64,000 nt of DNA from Alkaliphilus sp. B6464 (lineage in GTDB: Bacteria; Bacillota; Clostridia; Peptostreptococcales; Natronincolaceae), in contig NZ_CP058557.1 in assembly GCF_018141165.1 (NCBI RefSeq), positions 620,001 through 684,000 on the forward strand, given 5' to 3'. Of the stretch, positions 56,172 to 64,000 are shown one piece after another. A program made the position numbers and the translations under genes. Positions within the stretch are counted from its first letter, which is position 1. Each line of letters starts with the position of its first letter. The notes under the pieces are model-generated. The model was not told the DNA's origin and made no database searches. It saw nothing but the letters and a program-made list of their open reading frames with translations.

Positions 56172-57845
56172 CTATTGTCCTAGCTGAGCATATAACCAAG
56201 AACTTTGGCTGTTCATCTTTTGCATCGCCTTTTCCATTGCTGTAAACTGCTTCCAATAACGTGTTTCTTTGGAAGTAAGTAGAGATTCTTCTCTCGCTAT
56301 ACGGGTACCAACACCAGTAATATCCTTATCTAATACACTTATAGATCCACTAGTTACAAAGTCTATAAGCATGTTAGACTGAACACTTCTATACAAACTG
56401 GCATTATCGCCTGTTCCGGATCTTCTAACAATGTCCTTCATGCCTACAATCATATCACTAAATAGCCTATCTATCAAACCAGACTCTGCACGATTTTTAG
56501 CAGCACTTTCTTTATCTCCGCTCACTACTTTAGTATCGGATTTCTGAAACAATAAATCTATAACACCTTCCGGATTGTCAATAATAGCCGCCCTAAGTTT
56601 ATTTTCATCTACCTCTAACTTACCACCACTTTGGTAGTTTCCTGTAGTAATACCTATTTGGGTAATATGGCTGAAGCCCTCTAATCCTTCCACCTTGCTA
56701 TATAATCCACTCCTCATAGATTGAAGCATTCTATTTATGGACTCATCTCCACGGAGAAGTCCGCTTTTTGCCCTTTCTTCCCAAAGTTCTATTTCCTTAT
56801 CCTTCATGGCTTCCTTTTCCTCTTTTGTCAGAGGTTGATAGTCTCTATATGACTTTTCTTTTAATAGACCATTTAAATTGTCAATCAGTGCATTGTAGTC
56901 TTCTACGAAGCTTTTAACCTTGTCCATTATACCATCTACGTTAGATTCCACATTAACTGTTATTTCTCCTTTTGATTGAAGTTGGTAGTTTACACCAAAC
57001 ATTGAGAAGTTGTTTGAAGGTTTTGTAATTTCATCCCCATTAAACCTTATTTTAGCATCTTTTCCTTCAGCTATAAAAACTGCATTTGGATTACTAGGAT
57101 CCATAGGATGTGTAGGATTTTCAGTACCTTTAGGATCTCTAAAAAATCTATCTGTCAAGTCGCCACTAATTTCAATTCTTTGATCTGCTCCTTGTTCTTT
57201 ACTGCTAATCATTAACTTGCCTAAAGAACTATCATAAGCAGCTCTAAGCTCAAGGCTGACTTCTTTTCCTGGTTCACCTACTTTTGCATTGTTAATTGCG
57301 CTAACAAGGCCATTAATAGATTTAATATCTCCCTCATAATCCTCACTAGCTTCTCGAATACCTATATTAAATGTTTTCCCATTTATAACCAACGACTTAA
57401 ATGGCGTAGTTTCATCAATTCCAAGCTTTGCTAAATCAAAACTTCCATCCTCTTTTACTATATCTTTAATATCCTTACTTGTAACACTAGCAACTTCAGC
57501 AAGATTCACAACTTCTATCTTATGTGTTCCCTCCATAGCATTTGCAGAAGCTGTAGCCTTAATAACGCTTTCATCACTTGAACTTACCTTTTTCACCCAA
57601 TCAAAGCTATCTTTAGTCTTGTTTAGAATAGTACCTGTGCTAGTTGTACTAGTTAATCCAAAGCCACTTCTAGCCTTTAAAATAAAGTCTGCTAATGTTT
57701 TATTTGTAGTGTTAAGAGCATCTCGTTTCCATTTTAAACTTTCCTCTTGTCTAAAAAACTTGTCTACTCTTACCCTTTCTGCTCTCATTAAATCTCTAAT
57801 CATTTGCTCCGTATCCATACCGGATGCTATACCAGCAATTCTCAT
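56172..57845 (-). CDS. fliD: Flagellar filament cap FliD
   Basis: FliD caps the filament and folds incoming flagellin. The 557 residues start RIAGIASGMDTEQMIRDLMR and end with the helix YWKQFTAMEKAMQKMNSQSS, as is typical; the middle is the variable D2/D3 part. It lies between flaG and fliS in the sigma-D-driven operon. Confidence 0.97.
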   Translation of the reverse strand: MRIAGIASGMDTEQMIRDLMRAERVRVDKFFRQEESLKWKRDALNTTNKTLADFILKARSGFGLTSTTSTGTILNKTKDSFDWVKKVSSSDESVIKATASANAMEGTHKIEVVNLAEVASVTSKDIKDIVKEDGSFDLAKLGIDETTPFKSLVINGKTFNIGIREASEDYEGDIKSINGLVSAINNAKVGEPGKEVSLELRAAYDSSLGKLMISSKEQGADQRIEISGDLTDRFFRDPKGTENPTHPMDPSNPNAVFIAEGKDAKIRFNGDEITKPSNNFSMFGVNYQLQSKGEITVNVESNVDGIMDKVKSFVEDYNALIDNLNGLLKEKSYRDYQPLTKEEKEAMKDKEIELWEERAKSGLLRGDESINRMLQSMRSGLYSKVEGLEGFSHITQIGITTGNYQSGGKLEVDENKLRAAIIDNPEGVIDLLFQKSDTKVVSGDKESAAKNRAESGLIDRLFSDMIVGMKDIVRRSGTGDNASLYRSVQSNMLIDFVTSGSISVLDKDITGVGTRIAREESLLTSKETRYWKQFTAMEKAMQKMNSQSSWLYAQLGQ

Positions 57846-57876
57846 TATATCTCACCTCATCTTATCTTATTGTATA

Positions 57877-58236
57877 CTATACCCTTTCATCTACAAGAAT
57901 ACCTGCTAACTCCATCATATTAGACACCATATCTAATATTTTTTCTGACGGAATTTCTCTTATTACTTCATCAGTTTTAGAGTCAATTACTTTAATCATT
58001 ACGGCCTTAATTTTATCATGCATTGAAATTTCAAAACGCCTATCAAGGGGTTCAAAACTTTTATTAGCTTTCTCTACAGCTTGTATAAGCTGATCCTCTG
58101 GTATAACCTTTTCTCCAGGAAGAATCTCTCCTACTCCCTGCTCCCCTGTCTTAATATTTTTTTCTTGGCTTCCTTGCCCTTGTGTTTTTTGACCAACTGG
58201 ATATATAGTACCTAGTTGTGCTCCTTCTAACCTCAT
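57877..58236 (-). CDS. flaG: FlaG family flagellar protein
   Basis: This 119-residue protein is of the FlaG type, a small protein linked to filament length. Its C-terminal domain reads ISMHDKIKAVMIKVIDSKTD and then REIPSEKILDMVSNMMELAG, typical of the family, after a Gly/Gln-rich head. It is the first gene of flaG-fliD-fliS-flgN and has an AGGAGGGAACC ribosome site. Confidence 0.93.
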   Translation of the reverse strand: MRLEGAQLGTIYPVGQKTQGQGSQEKNIKTGEQGVGEILPGEKVIPEDQLIQAVEKANKSFEPLDRRFEISMHDKIKAVMIKVIDSKTDEVIREIPSEKILDMVSNMMELAGILVDERV

Positions 58237-58274
58237 TTAGGTTCCCTCCTAAAATATTGTATTGTCTATATACT

Positions 58275-58301
58275 ATATCGGTTATTTTATATAAAAGTTT
58301 A
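58275..58301 (-). promoter_or_regulatory. Sigma-D promoter for flaG-fliD-fliS
   Basis: On the minus strand TAAA, exactly 15 bases, ACCGATAT, nearly identical to the TAAA-N15-GCCGATAA consensus. It lies about 39 bases before flaG. Confidence 0.85.
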
Positions 58302-58407
58302 GAAAAAATAAAACTTAATATCAGAATATATCCAATAAGTTCTTACCTATATATTTTTTCTTATAAGTGGTAGAATAAAGATAATAATAAATTAAGAGGT
58401 GATATAA

Positions 58408-59268
58408 ATGTACATTTCAAAGAATTCAAATAAGGAAATAGCACAAAGCTTCTTTTTATTAAATGGTCAGGTTACTCCATCTAGCGAATTTGAACAGGAA
58501 AAAACGACTATTTATCCTTCGTTTTATGAAGTGATTAGAGTTATTAATGGTGTGCCTCTGTTTTTTGAGGAGCATATACAACGTTTAATAAAGTCTTTAG
58601 ATTTACTGAACTACAAGCTACCTTACGATGAAAATACTATAAAAGAACAAATACATACATTAATAGAATCCAACAAATGTTATAACTACAATGTTAAAAT
58701 TGTTATTAATGGGTTAAATGATGAAGAGACAAACTTATTTATATATTTCATTACTAGTAACTATCCTAATAATGACCAATATACAGATGGTGTACATACA
58801 ATACTTTATGAAGCAGAAAGGGAAAATCCCAATGCTAAAGTAATCGCCAAGTCTTTTAGAGATGCAGTTAACAAAAGTATAAAAGAATCAAATGCTTATG
58901 AGGCTATTTTAGTCAATCAAAACAAAGAAATTACTGAGGGAAGTCGCTCTAACATGTTTTTTGTAAAAGATAATATTTTCTACACTTCCCCTGCCAAAGA
59001 TGTGTTAGTTGGAATTACCCGTAGCCGTGTTATACAACTATGTGTTCAATTAGGCTACGAAGTTAAGGAAGAACCAATACCAGTTTCTTTTTTAGATGAA
59101 ATAGATGGACTTTTTTTAACTGGCACTTCACCTAATGTACTACCTATTGCATCTATTAATAACACACATTACGAATCTAGTAACAATCCGGCAATACTTA
59201 CTCTTAGCAAAGCCTATGATGATTTAATAAATAATTATATAGCTAAAAATAAAGAATCTATGGCATAA
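58408..59268 (+). CDS. Class IV aminotransferase, PabC/DAT-like
   Basis: This 286-residue protein is a PLP enzyme of fold type IV, which includes branched-chain and D-amino acid aminotransferases and aminodeoxychorismate lyase. Visible marks are YEVIRVINGVPLFFEEHIQR, the ITEGSRSNMFFVKDN block and DGLFLTGTSPNVLPI. Substrate cannot be told: the short length and start favour PabC or D-amino acid types. It is monocistronic, with AAGAGGTG before the ATG. Confidence 0.85.
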   Translation: MYISKNSNKEIAQSFFLLNGQVTPSSEFEQEKTTIYPSFYEVIRVINGVPLFFEEHIQRLIKSLDLLNYKLPYDENTIKEQIHTLIESNKCYNYNVKIVINGLNDEETNLFIYFITSNYPNNDQYTDGVHTILYEAERENPNAKVIAKSFRDAVNKSIKESNAYEAILVNQNKEITEGSRSNMFFVKDNIFYTSPAKDVLVGITRSRVIQLCVQLGYEVKEEPIPVSFLDEIDGLFLTGTSPNVLPIASINNTHYESSNNPAILTLSKAYDDLINNYIAKNKESMA

Positions 59269-59293
59269 TTCGCCATAGATTCTTTATTTTTAT
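59250..59293. terminator. Bidirectional terminator between convergent genes
   Basis: AAAGAATCTATGGC and GCCATAGATTCTTT form a perfect 14-bp stem that spans the stop codon of the aminotransferase gene, then TATTTTT follows. Confidence 0.85.
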
Positions 59294-59311
59294 AGAAATA
59301 GTGTACAACCA

Positions 59312-60517
59312 TTATACATTTTGAATAATATCATGAAAACTCATATTGTTTTGTAATTGTTTTGTTAAATCAACATTATTAGTTACCATCTTTTTAACTC
59401 TAGGTACCTTAGACATATCGTTAATAACTACTCCACCAACGACTTTTCCATTAGTTATAAATAATTTATAATGAGCATTTTTTACTTTATCCACTTCTTC
59501 TACAGTTTTATCAAAATCTTTTATATTTCCTGCTGAAAATACTGATAGTTTCCCTATCATTAACATAGCATTAAGCTCTGGCATTTTATACTCAGCATTT
59601 CCACCTGCCATATTTTCACCTGCTACCTTACCTTGGTCTCCAGATATTCCCCATAAACCAACAACCATACCGTTAAGCTCAGCCACATCTCCAGCAGCAT
59701 ATACATTATTAACATTAGTTTTCATAGAAGGATCAACTTGAATGCCCTTATCAAACTTAATATTGCTATCCTTTATTATATCCAAAACAGGACGTATACC
59801 AGCAGAAATCAGTATCGCATCAGTTTTAATTTCTCTTCCATCTTGTAGACGAATTCCTTCTACTTTTCCATCACCTAGTATTTCATCTGTTGCAGTTCCT
59901 AAATAAAGACTTAGTCCATTTTGTTCCAATTGATGTCCAAGCTCCTTAGACAATCCCTCATCCAATTGTCTAGGTAATAAATGAGGAAAAAATTCCACTA
60001 TATTTACATCTTTACCTAATTCTTTAATAGCCCAAGCGGCCTCTAAACCTAAAAGTCCACCACCAAGCACAGTAATACTACTACAATTTTTAAAATAAGA
60101 TTGAGCATTTTTTAAATCTTCTATAGTTCTTAAGGCGAATACTCCATCTTTTTCACTGCCTTTAATAGGGGGTACAAATGGTCTGCTACCGATAGCAAGT
60201 AATAGGGTATCATATTTAATTTTCATTCCGTCACTAAGTTCAAGTTCACTTGAATCTGTATCAATTTTATTTACCGTCTTCCCTAAAATTAAATCAATAT
60301 TACGCTCTTTATACCACTGATCATTGTGTATAAATAATTCATCATCTTTAAAATCCTTACTAATAAAATGAGACAACTTCACTCTATAATAGGTTAAGTA
60401 GTTTTCTTTAGACACTACAGTAATTTTACCATTTTCATCATTTTTACGAATTGTTTCTGCAGCAGATAATCCAGCAATTCCATTACCAACAATAATATAT
60501 TCCTTTGTCTGATTCAT
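59312..60517 (-). CDS. FAD/NAD(P)H oxidoreductase, rubredoxin reductase-like
   Basis: This 401-residue flavoprotein has the FAD site IVGNGIAGLSAAETIR at the start and the NAD(P) site VLGGGLLGLEAAWAIKELG in the middle (about 152-170), then YAAGDVAEL near 270. It has no active-site cysteine of the coenzyme A disulfide or NADH oxidase type. The layout fits clostridial NADH:rubredoxin oxidoreductase, an oxygen-defence enzyme, but it could reduce another small carrier. It is monocistronic. Confidence 0.85.
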   Translation of the reverse strand: MNQTKEYIIVGNGIAGLSAAETIRKNDENGKITVVSKENYLTYYRVKLSHFISKDFKDDELFIHNDQWYKERNIDLILGKTVNKIDTDSSELELSDGMKIKYDTLLLAIGSRPFVPPIKGSEKDGVFALRTIEDLKNAQSYFKNCSSITVLGGGLLGLEAAWAIKELGKDVNIVEFFPHLLPRQLDEGLSKELGHQLEQNGLSLYLGTATDEILGDGKVEGIRLQDGREIKTDAILISAGIRPVLDIIKDSNIKFDKGIQVDPSMKTNVNNVYAAGDVAELNGMVVGLWGISGDQGKVAGENMAGGNAEYKMPELNAMLMIGKLSVFSAGNIKDFDKTVEEVDKVKNAHYKLFITNGKVVGGVVINDMSKVPRVKKMVTNNVDLTKQLQNNMSFHDIIQNV

Positions 60518-60658
60518 TAAGGTCTTCCTTTCTAATTGTAGTATTAAGCTATGGCGATTTACAATACACTAAATATATACAACCAATTTAAAATATATTC
60601 CGTTATCGTTAACCATATTATACCCATACTAAAATTATCAAATCAGAAAATGCAGGTA

Positions 60659-60886
60659 TTATTTTTGTGTAAAAATGCCTTTTAAGCTCTCTATATCTAA
60701 TTGTTGCTTACTTGCGGTTATATTTTCTTCCTCTATTTCTATATATATTTCTCTACGGCATATCTCTACATCCTTAGGTGCTTCAATCCCTAACTTTACC
60801 TTACCTTCTTCTATTCCAAGAATTTTTATTTCAATATCATTGCCTATCATTATACTCTCATTAGCCCTTCGAGATAAAACCAGCAT
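60659..60886 (-). CDS. csrA: Carbon storage/flagellin translation regulator CsrA
   Basis: CsrA binds GGA-containing leaders and blocks translation; in Bacillus it represses flagellin (hag). The 75 residues begin MLVLSRRANESIMIGNDIEI and contain VKLGIEAPKDVEICRREIYI, a full CsrA domain. It overlaps the stop of fliW by one base, so the antagonist and its target are made together. Confidence 0.97.
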   Translation of the reverse strand: MLVLSRRANESIMIGNDIEIKILGIEEGKVKLGIEAPKDVEICRREIYIEIEEENITASKQQLDIESLKGIFTQK

Positions 60887-61383
60887 TAAAATACCTCCCC
60901 TGTAGTCAATTTCTCTTGCTCCTTTGCACTATTATTTCCTACAGCAGAGTTTCTTATTTCATCTAAAATTAAATGTTTCTTGTTATATCCACTGTCTTGA
61001 AGTAATATTTGCTTTCCTTTTTTATTTACATAGCTAATTACAATAGGTGCTGCTAAGTTTGCAGACATTTTACTAATATCCTCTGGTATTGTAACTATTG
61101 AATATATACTTATATCCTCATGGGATTCTATTTGTAGTTTTTCAATAGCATTTTGTGGTAGGCTAAATTCGTAATTCTCTTTAAATATAAAGGGATTAAT
61201 AATAACAAATGCTAAATCTGGATTATCCACACATTGAAGCCAGCTAAACGGTACATCTTTATCAGGATTTTCGATAATAATATATTTTTCTAGACCTTCA
61301 AATCCTGGTATACCGTCGTAAAAATTAATAATATCTTCTTCACCAATTTCTATTTCGCCAAAATGCTTAGTTTTTATAATCAT
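60886..61383 (-). CDS. fliW: Flagellar assembly factor FliW, CsrA antagonist
   Basis: FliW binds and sequesters CsrA until flagellin takes FliW away, coupling flagellin synthesis to export. The 165 residues include FYDGIPGFEGLEKYIIIENP and FSWLQCVDNPDLAFVIINPF, typical of FliW. It is first in the fliW-csrA pair. Confidence 0.97.
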   Translation of the reverse strand: MIIKTKHFGEIEIGEEDIINFYDGIPGFEGLEKYIIIENPDKDVPFSWLQCVDNPDLAFVIINPFIFKENYEFSLPQNAIEKLQIESHEDISIYSIVTIPEDISKMSANLAAPIVISYVNKKGKQILLQDSGYNKKHLILDEIRNSAVGNNSAKEQEKLTTGEVF

Positions 61384-61542
61384 AAGTACACCCCTTATCC
61401 TTAGTTTAGTTCAATGTTCTTCTTATTTGGTATTATATACTATTATATATTTCCTATAAAGAGTAGCTTTTAAATTATGCTATAATGTAAGTAAACCCAT
61501 TATTTCAAATGTTAATATAATATTAATATAGGAGTTGACTAA

Positions 61543-62967
61543 ATGGATAAAGAGACGCTTATTAGTTTAATTAATAATAATATTAAAGAAGGAATTCATA
61601 TAGTAGATAGTCAAGGTAAAACCCTATTATATAATAATACAATGGCTGACTTTGAAGGTATGGAAGTAAATGCGGTATTAAATAAACGACTGTTAGAAGT
61701 ATTACCTTCTCTTCAGGGAAAAAGTACCCTTATGCAGGTAATTGCAACTGGAGAACCTATTATAATGAATTATCAAACCTATTTTAATAAAGATGGTAAG
61801 CAAATTTCAACCTTAAATTCCACATGGCCTATTGAAAAAGATGGAAAAATAATTGGAGCAGTGGAAATTGCAAAGGATGTATCCATTATTGAGAGAACCG
61901 TTAACAAATTTTTATTTTCTAATGGTTATGTAGAAAAAGATAATAAGAAAGATAGTGATGTATCTGCTAAATATACACTTGATGACATTTTGGGCAATTC
62001 TCCAGAAATATTAAATGCAAAGCAGATCGCCAATATGTCTAGCAAAACCGATTCATCCGTACTAATAATAGGGGAGTCTGGTACAGGAAAAGAGCTCTTT
62101 GCTCAGAGCATACACAATTCCAGTAAACGAAGATATAAGCCCTTTATTGCAGAAAACTGTGCTGCTTTTCCTGAAGCACTACTAGAAGGACTGCTCTTTG
62201 GAACCGCAAAGGGAGGGTTTACAGGTGCTATAGATCGTGCTGGACTTTTAGAGCAGGCCGATGGGGGTACCTTATTACTAGATGAAATTAATTCTATGCC
62301 CTTAGGACTACAGGCAAAACTTTTAAGAGTACTGCAAGAATCAAAATTTAGACCAATTGGAAGCACAAAAGAAATAGAGGTTGATGTTAGGATTATTGCC
62401 ATTACTAATAAAGATCCTTTTAAACTAATTACAGATGGAGAACTGCGAGAAGACTTATTTTATAGATTGAATGTTGTAAACCTTTATATACCACCTCTAA
62501 GAAATCGTGATGGGGATATTGAAATATTAAAGAATTTTTTTGTTAAAACCCTAGAAAAAAAACTTAATAAAACTATTTCTGGCATAGATAGTAGTGTAAT
62601 CAATTTTTTAAATAGCTACTCTTGGCCTGGAAATGTTAGAGAGCTTCAACATGTTTTAGAAGGAGCACTTAATATCGTAGAAGATGGTGGTGTAATTGGA
62701 CTTGAGCATCTCCCTTACTATATGAAAAAACATTTTCATAATCAAGTAACTGATGTAAATGTCCATGGTGACAAAGAAGTCCATACACTAAATATGCTTG
62801 AAAACAAAAAACTTGGCTTAAGTGAATATATATATGAGATTGAGCAACAACTTATAAATCAGGCATTAAAAATAAATGGATTCAATATAACTAAGGCAGC
62901 AGAATCATTAGGTATTACAAGACAAGGTTTACAATATAAATTAAGAAAAAATTCGTTACAGAATTAA
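61543..62967 (+). CDS. Sigma-54-dependent Fis-type transcriptional activator
   Basis: This 474-residue protein is an enhancer-binding protein for sigma-54 RNA polymerase. Residues 1-125 form a PAS sensor domain; the AAA domain carries Walker A GESGTGKE (177-184), the sigma-54 contact loop GGFTGA (224-229, a natural variant of GAFTGA) and Walker B LLLDEIN; a Fis helix-turn-helix (about 440-474, NITKAAESLGITRQGLQYKL) ends it. There is no receiver domain, so a small molecule is the likely signal, as in RocR. It lies just upstream of a -24/-12 promoter. Confidence 0.94.
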   Translation: MDKETLISLINNNIKEGIHIVDSQGKTLLYNNTMADFEGMEVNAVLNKRLLEVLPSLQGKSTLMQVIATGEPIIMNYQTYFNKDGKQISTLNSTWPIEKDGKIIGAVEIAKDVSIIERTVNKFLFSNGYVEKDNKKDSDVSAKYTLDDILGNSPEILNAKQIANMSSKTDSSVLIIGESGTGKELFAQSIHNSSKRRYKPFIAENCAAFPEALLEGLLFGTAKGGFTGAIDRAGLLEQADGGTLLLDEINSMPLGLQAKLLRVLQESKFRPIGSTKEIEVDVRIIAITNKDPFKLITDGELREDLFYRLNVVNLYIPPLRNRDGDIEILKNFFVKTLEKKLNKTISGIDSSVINFLNSYSWPGNVRELQHVLEGALNIVEDGGVIGLEHLPYYMKKHFHNQVTDVNVHGDKEVHTLNMLENKKLGLSEYIYEIEQQLINQALKINGFNITKAAESLGITRQGLQYKLRKNSLQN

Positions 62968-63290
62968 GAATATAAATAAAAATGGCAAGAAGTTTTGCCG
63001 CAAAAAAGCAAGTTTTTTTGCCGTTTCTATATAGAATACAATTTTTTTATAATATAAACATCACCAGCCTTAGGAATAAAACTATTATAAAAACAAAAAT
63101 TCATAGATTATCTATTGATAAAAATTATTGTTAATTCCAACCATACTATATACTTTAGAACTACTATTCCTAATTGCAAAACTTCAAATATTTTGTAATT
63201 AATGATTTTTCTGAACATTGGCATTAGTATTGCTTGTATGTATTATATTAATAGTTATAATTTATTAACTACTTACAAGGAGGAAAACAG
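62968..63290 (+). promoter_or_regulatory. Regulatory gap with palindromes, possible activator sites
   Basis: GGCAA, six bases, TTGCC (62984-62999) is followed by GCAAAAAA, five bases, TTTTTTTGC (63000-63021). The first is a good candidate for a dimeric Fis-type binding site; the second may be another site or a terminator of the regulator gene. They lie about 200 bases before the -24/-12 promoter, the usual distance for enhancer sites. Confidence 0.5.
63218..63235 (+). promoter_or_regulatory. Sigma-54 (-24/-12) promoter for the antiporter gene
   Basis: TTGGCATTAGTATTGCTT has the invariant GG and GC spaced exactly as required (GG at 63220-63221, GC at 63232-63233). It lies 55 bases before the NhaC ATG. 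Confidence 0.82.
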
Positions 63291-64000
63291 ATGAACGTAC
63301 GAAGACCTTATATTTATGAGGCAATACTTTCTTTTTTATTTCTTATTATAGTAATGGGAATAGGTATTGCAAAATTTGAGGCAGACCCCCATATTCCAAT
63401 GTTATTTGGGACAGCCTTCGCAGCTTTAATGGCACTTAAAATTGGCTACAAGTGGGAAGATGTTGAAAAGAGTATGTATGATGGAATAATGCAAGCGCTT
63501 CAAGCAATAATAATTTTAGCTATTATAGGGGTTTTAATAGGTGTTTGGTTATTATCAGGAGTAGTGCCTACAATGATATATTATGGTTTAAGTATTCTGT
63601 CACCATCAATATTCTTAGTAGCCACAGTTATAATCTGCTCTATTACATCCTTAGCAACAGGTACATCTTGGGGAGCGGCTGGTACTATAGGTTTAGCTTT
63701 AATGGGAATAGCGCAGGGACTCGGAATTCCTGCTCCTATTGCAGCAGGTGCCATTATATCAGGAGTATACTTTGGTGATAAAATGTCTCCACTTTCTGAT
63801 ACTACTAATTTAGCACCAGCTATGGCAGGTACTGATGTATTTACACATATTAAATTTATGCTACCTACTACATTGATATCCTATGGTATTACTCTAGTTC
63901 TTTTCTTAATAATAGGATTTAGATTTAGAAGCGCACAAGTAGATTTTTCAGTTATAGAGCAAATTCAAAGTGGCCTACAATCTAGCTTTAATATATCACC
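63291..64000 (+). CDS. nhaC: NhaC-family Na+/H+ antiporter, N-terminal part
   Basis: The gene starts at ATG 63291, behind AAGGAGG, and runs off the window after 236 codons. The visible protein has at least five membrane segments and family marks: FGTAFAALMALKIGYKWEDV, SLATGTSWGAAGTIGLALM and IISGVYFGDKMSPLSDTTNL. NhaC proteins swap Na+ for H+, and some relatives carry dicarboxylates or amino acids. Sigma-54 control and a PAS-type activator next to it hint at a metabolite-linked role. Confidence 0.93.
   Translation, partial: MNVRRPYIYEAILSFLFLIIVMGIGIAKFEADPHIPMLFGTAFAALMALKIGYKWEDVEKSMYDGIMQALQAIIILAIIGVLIGVWLLSGVVPTMIYYGLSILSPSIFLVATVIICSITSLATGTSWGAAGTIGLALMGIAQGLGIPAPIAAGAIISGVYFGDKMSPLSDTTNLAPAMAGTDVFTHIKFMLPTTLISYGITLVLFLIIGFRFRSAQVDFSVIEQIQSGLQSSFNIS

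Overview
The window looks like chromosomal DNA from a low-GC, spore-forming, flagellated anaerobic Firmicute, probably a clostridium close to Alkaliphilus. The evidence is AT-rich sequence with strong AGGAGG-type ribosome sites, a CIRCE-controlled groESL, Rex, a 2[4Fe-4S] ferredoxin, clostridial-type glutamate dehydrogenase and Ogg, a CsrA/FliW pair and an NhaC antiporter. This placement is inferred from gene content, not from a database search. No rRNA gene, intact tRNA or CRISPR array was seen.

Positions 1 to about 11960 are accessory DNA. The left part holds an unknown gene cut by the window edge, a small two-repeat membrane protein, a scrap of a Mu-type transposase, a two-gene cassette with a frameshifted PD-(D/E)XK nuclease, and a pair of small membrane proteins. 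A seven-gene minus-strand operon (about 2729-11032) then encodes a complete type I restriction-modification system: a half-size HsdS, HsdM, DinD, full HsdS, HsdR, a YgjP/DUF45 metallopeptidase and a YdbC/PC4 protein. A broken tyrosine recombinase just downstream of groEL marks the likely edge of this island.

From 12000 to 38640 the DNA is core chromosome: groESL, a DUF554 membrane protein, 8-oxoguanine glycosylase, an ABC exporter, lrgAB, glutamate dehydrogenase, a P-loop/Asp23 fusion, ferredoxin, a lipoprotein, rex with a MarR regulator, an ABC-F ATPase, the tRNA t6A genes (tsaD, and tsaE-tsaB-rimI), a riboflavin transporter under an FMN riboswitch, an amidohydrolase and tex. A tight group of DnaA boxes lies at 30.1 kb.

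From 38800 to 61400 motility genes dominate: flagellin with a FliS-like protein, an FlhB-like protein with a large DUF6240-type protein, yaaR, a chemoreceptor, flaG-fliD-fliS-flgN-like, and fliW-csrA. Between the motility blocks sit prfB (with its programmed frameshift), secA, an HD-GYP protein and hpf. Upstream of hpf is a free-standing structured RNA with its own promoter and terminator; position and architecture fit the raiA-motif noncoding RNA, and I regard it as the most interesting element here.

The right end (61500-64000) is a sigma-54 module: a Fis-type enhancer-binding regulator, palindromes that could be its binding sites, a well-formed -24/-12 promoter, and an NhaC-type antiporter that runs off the window.
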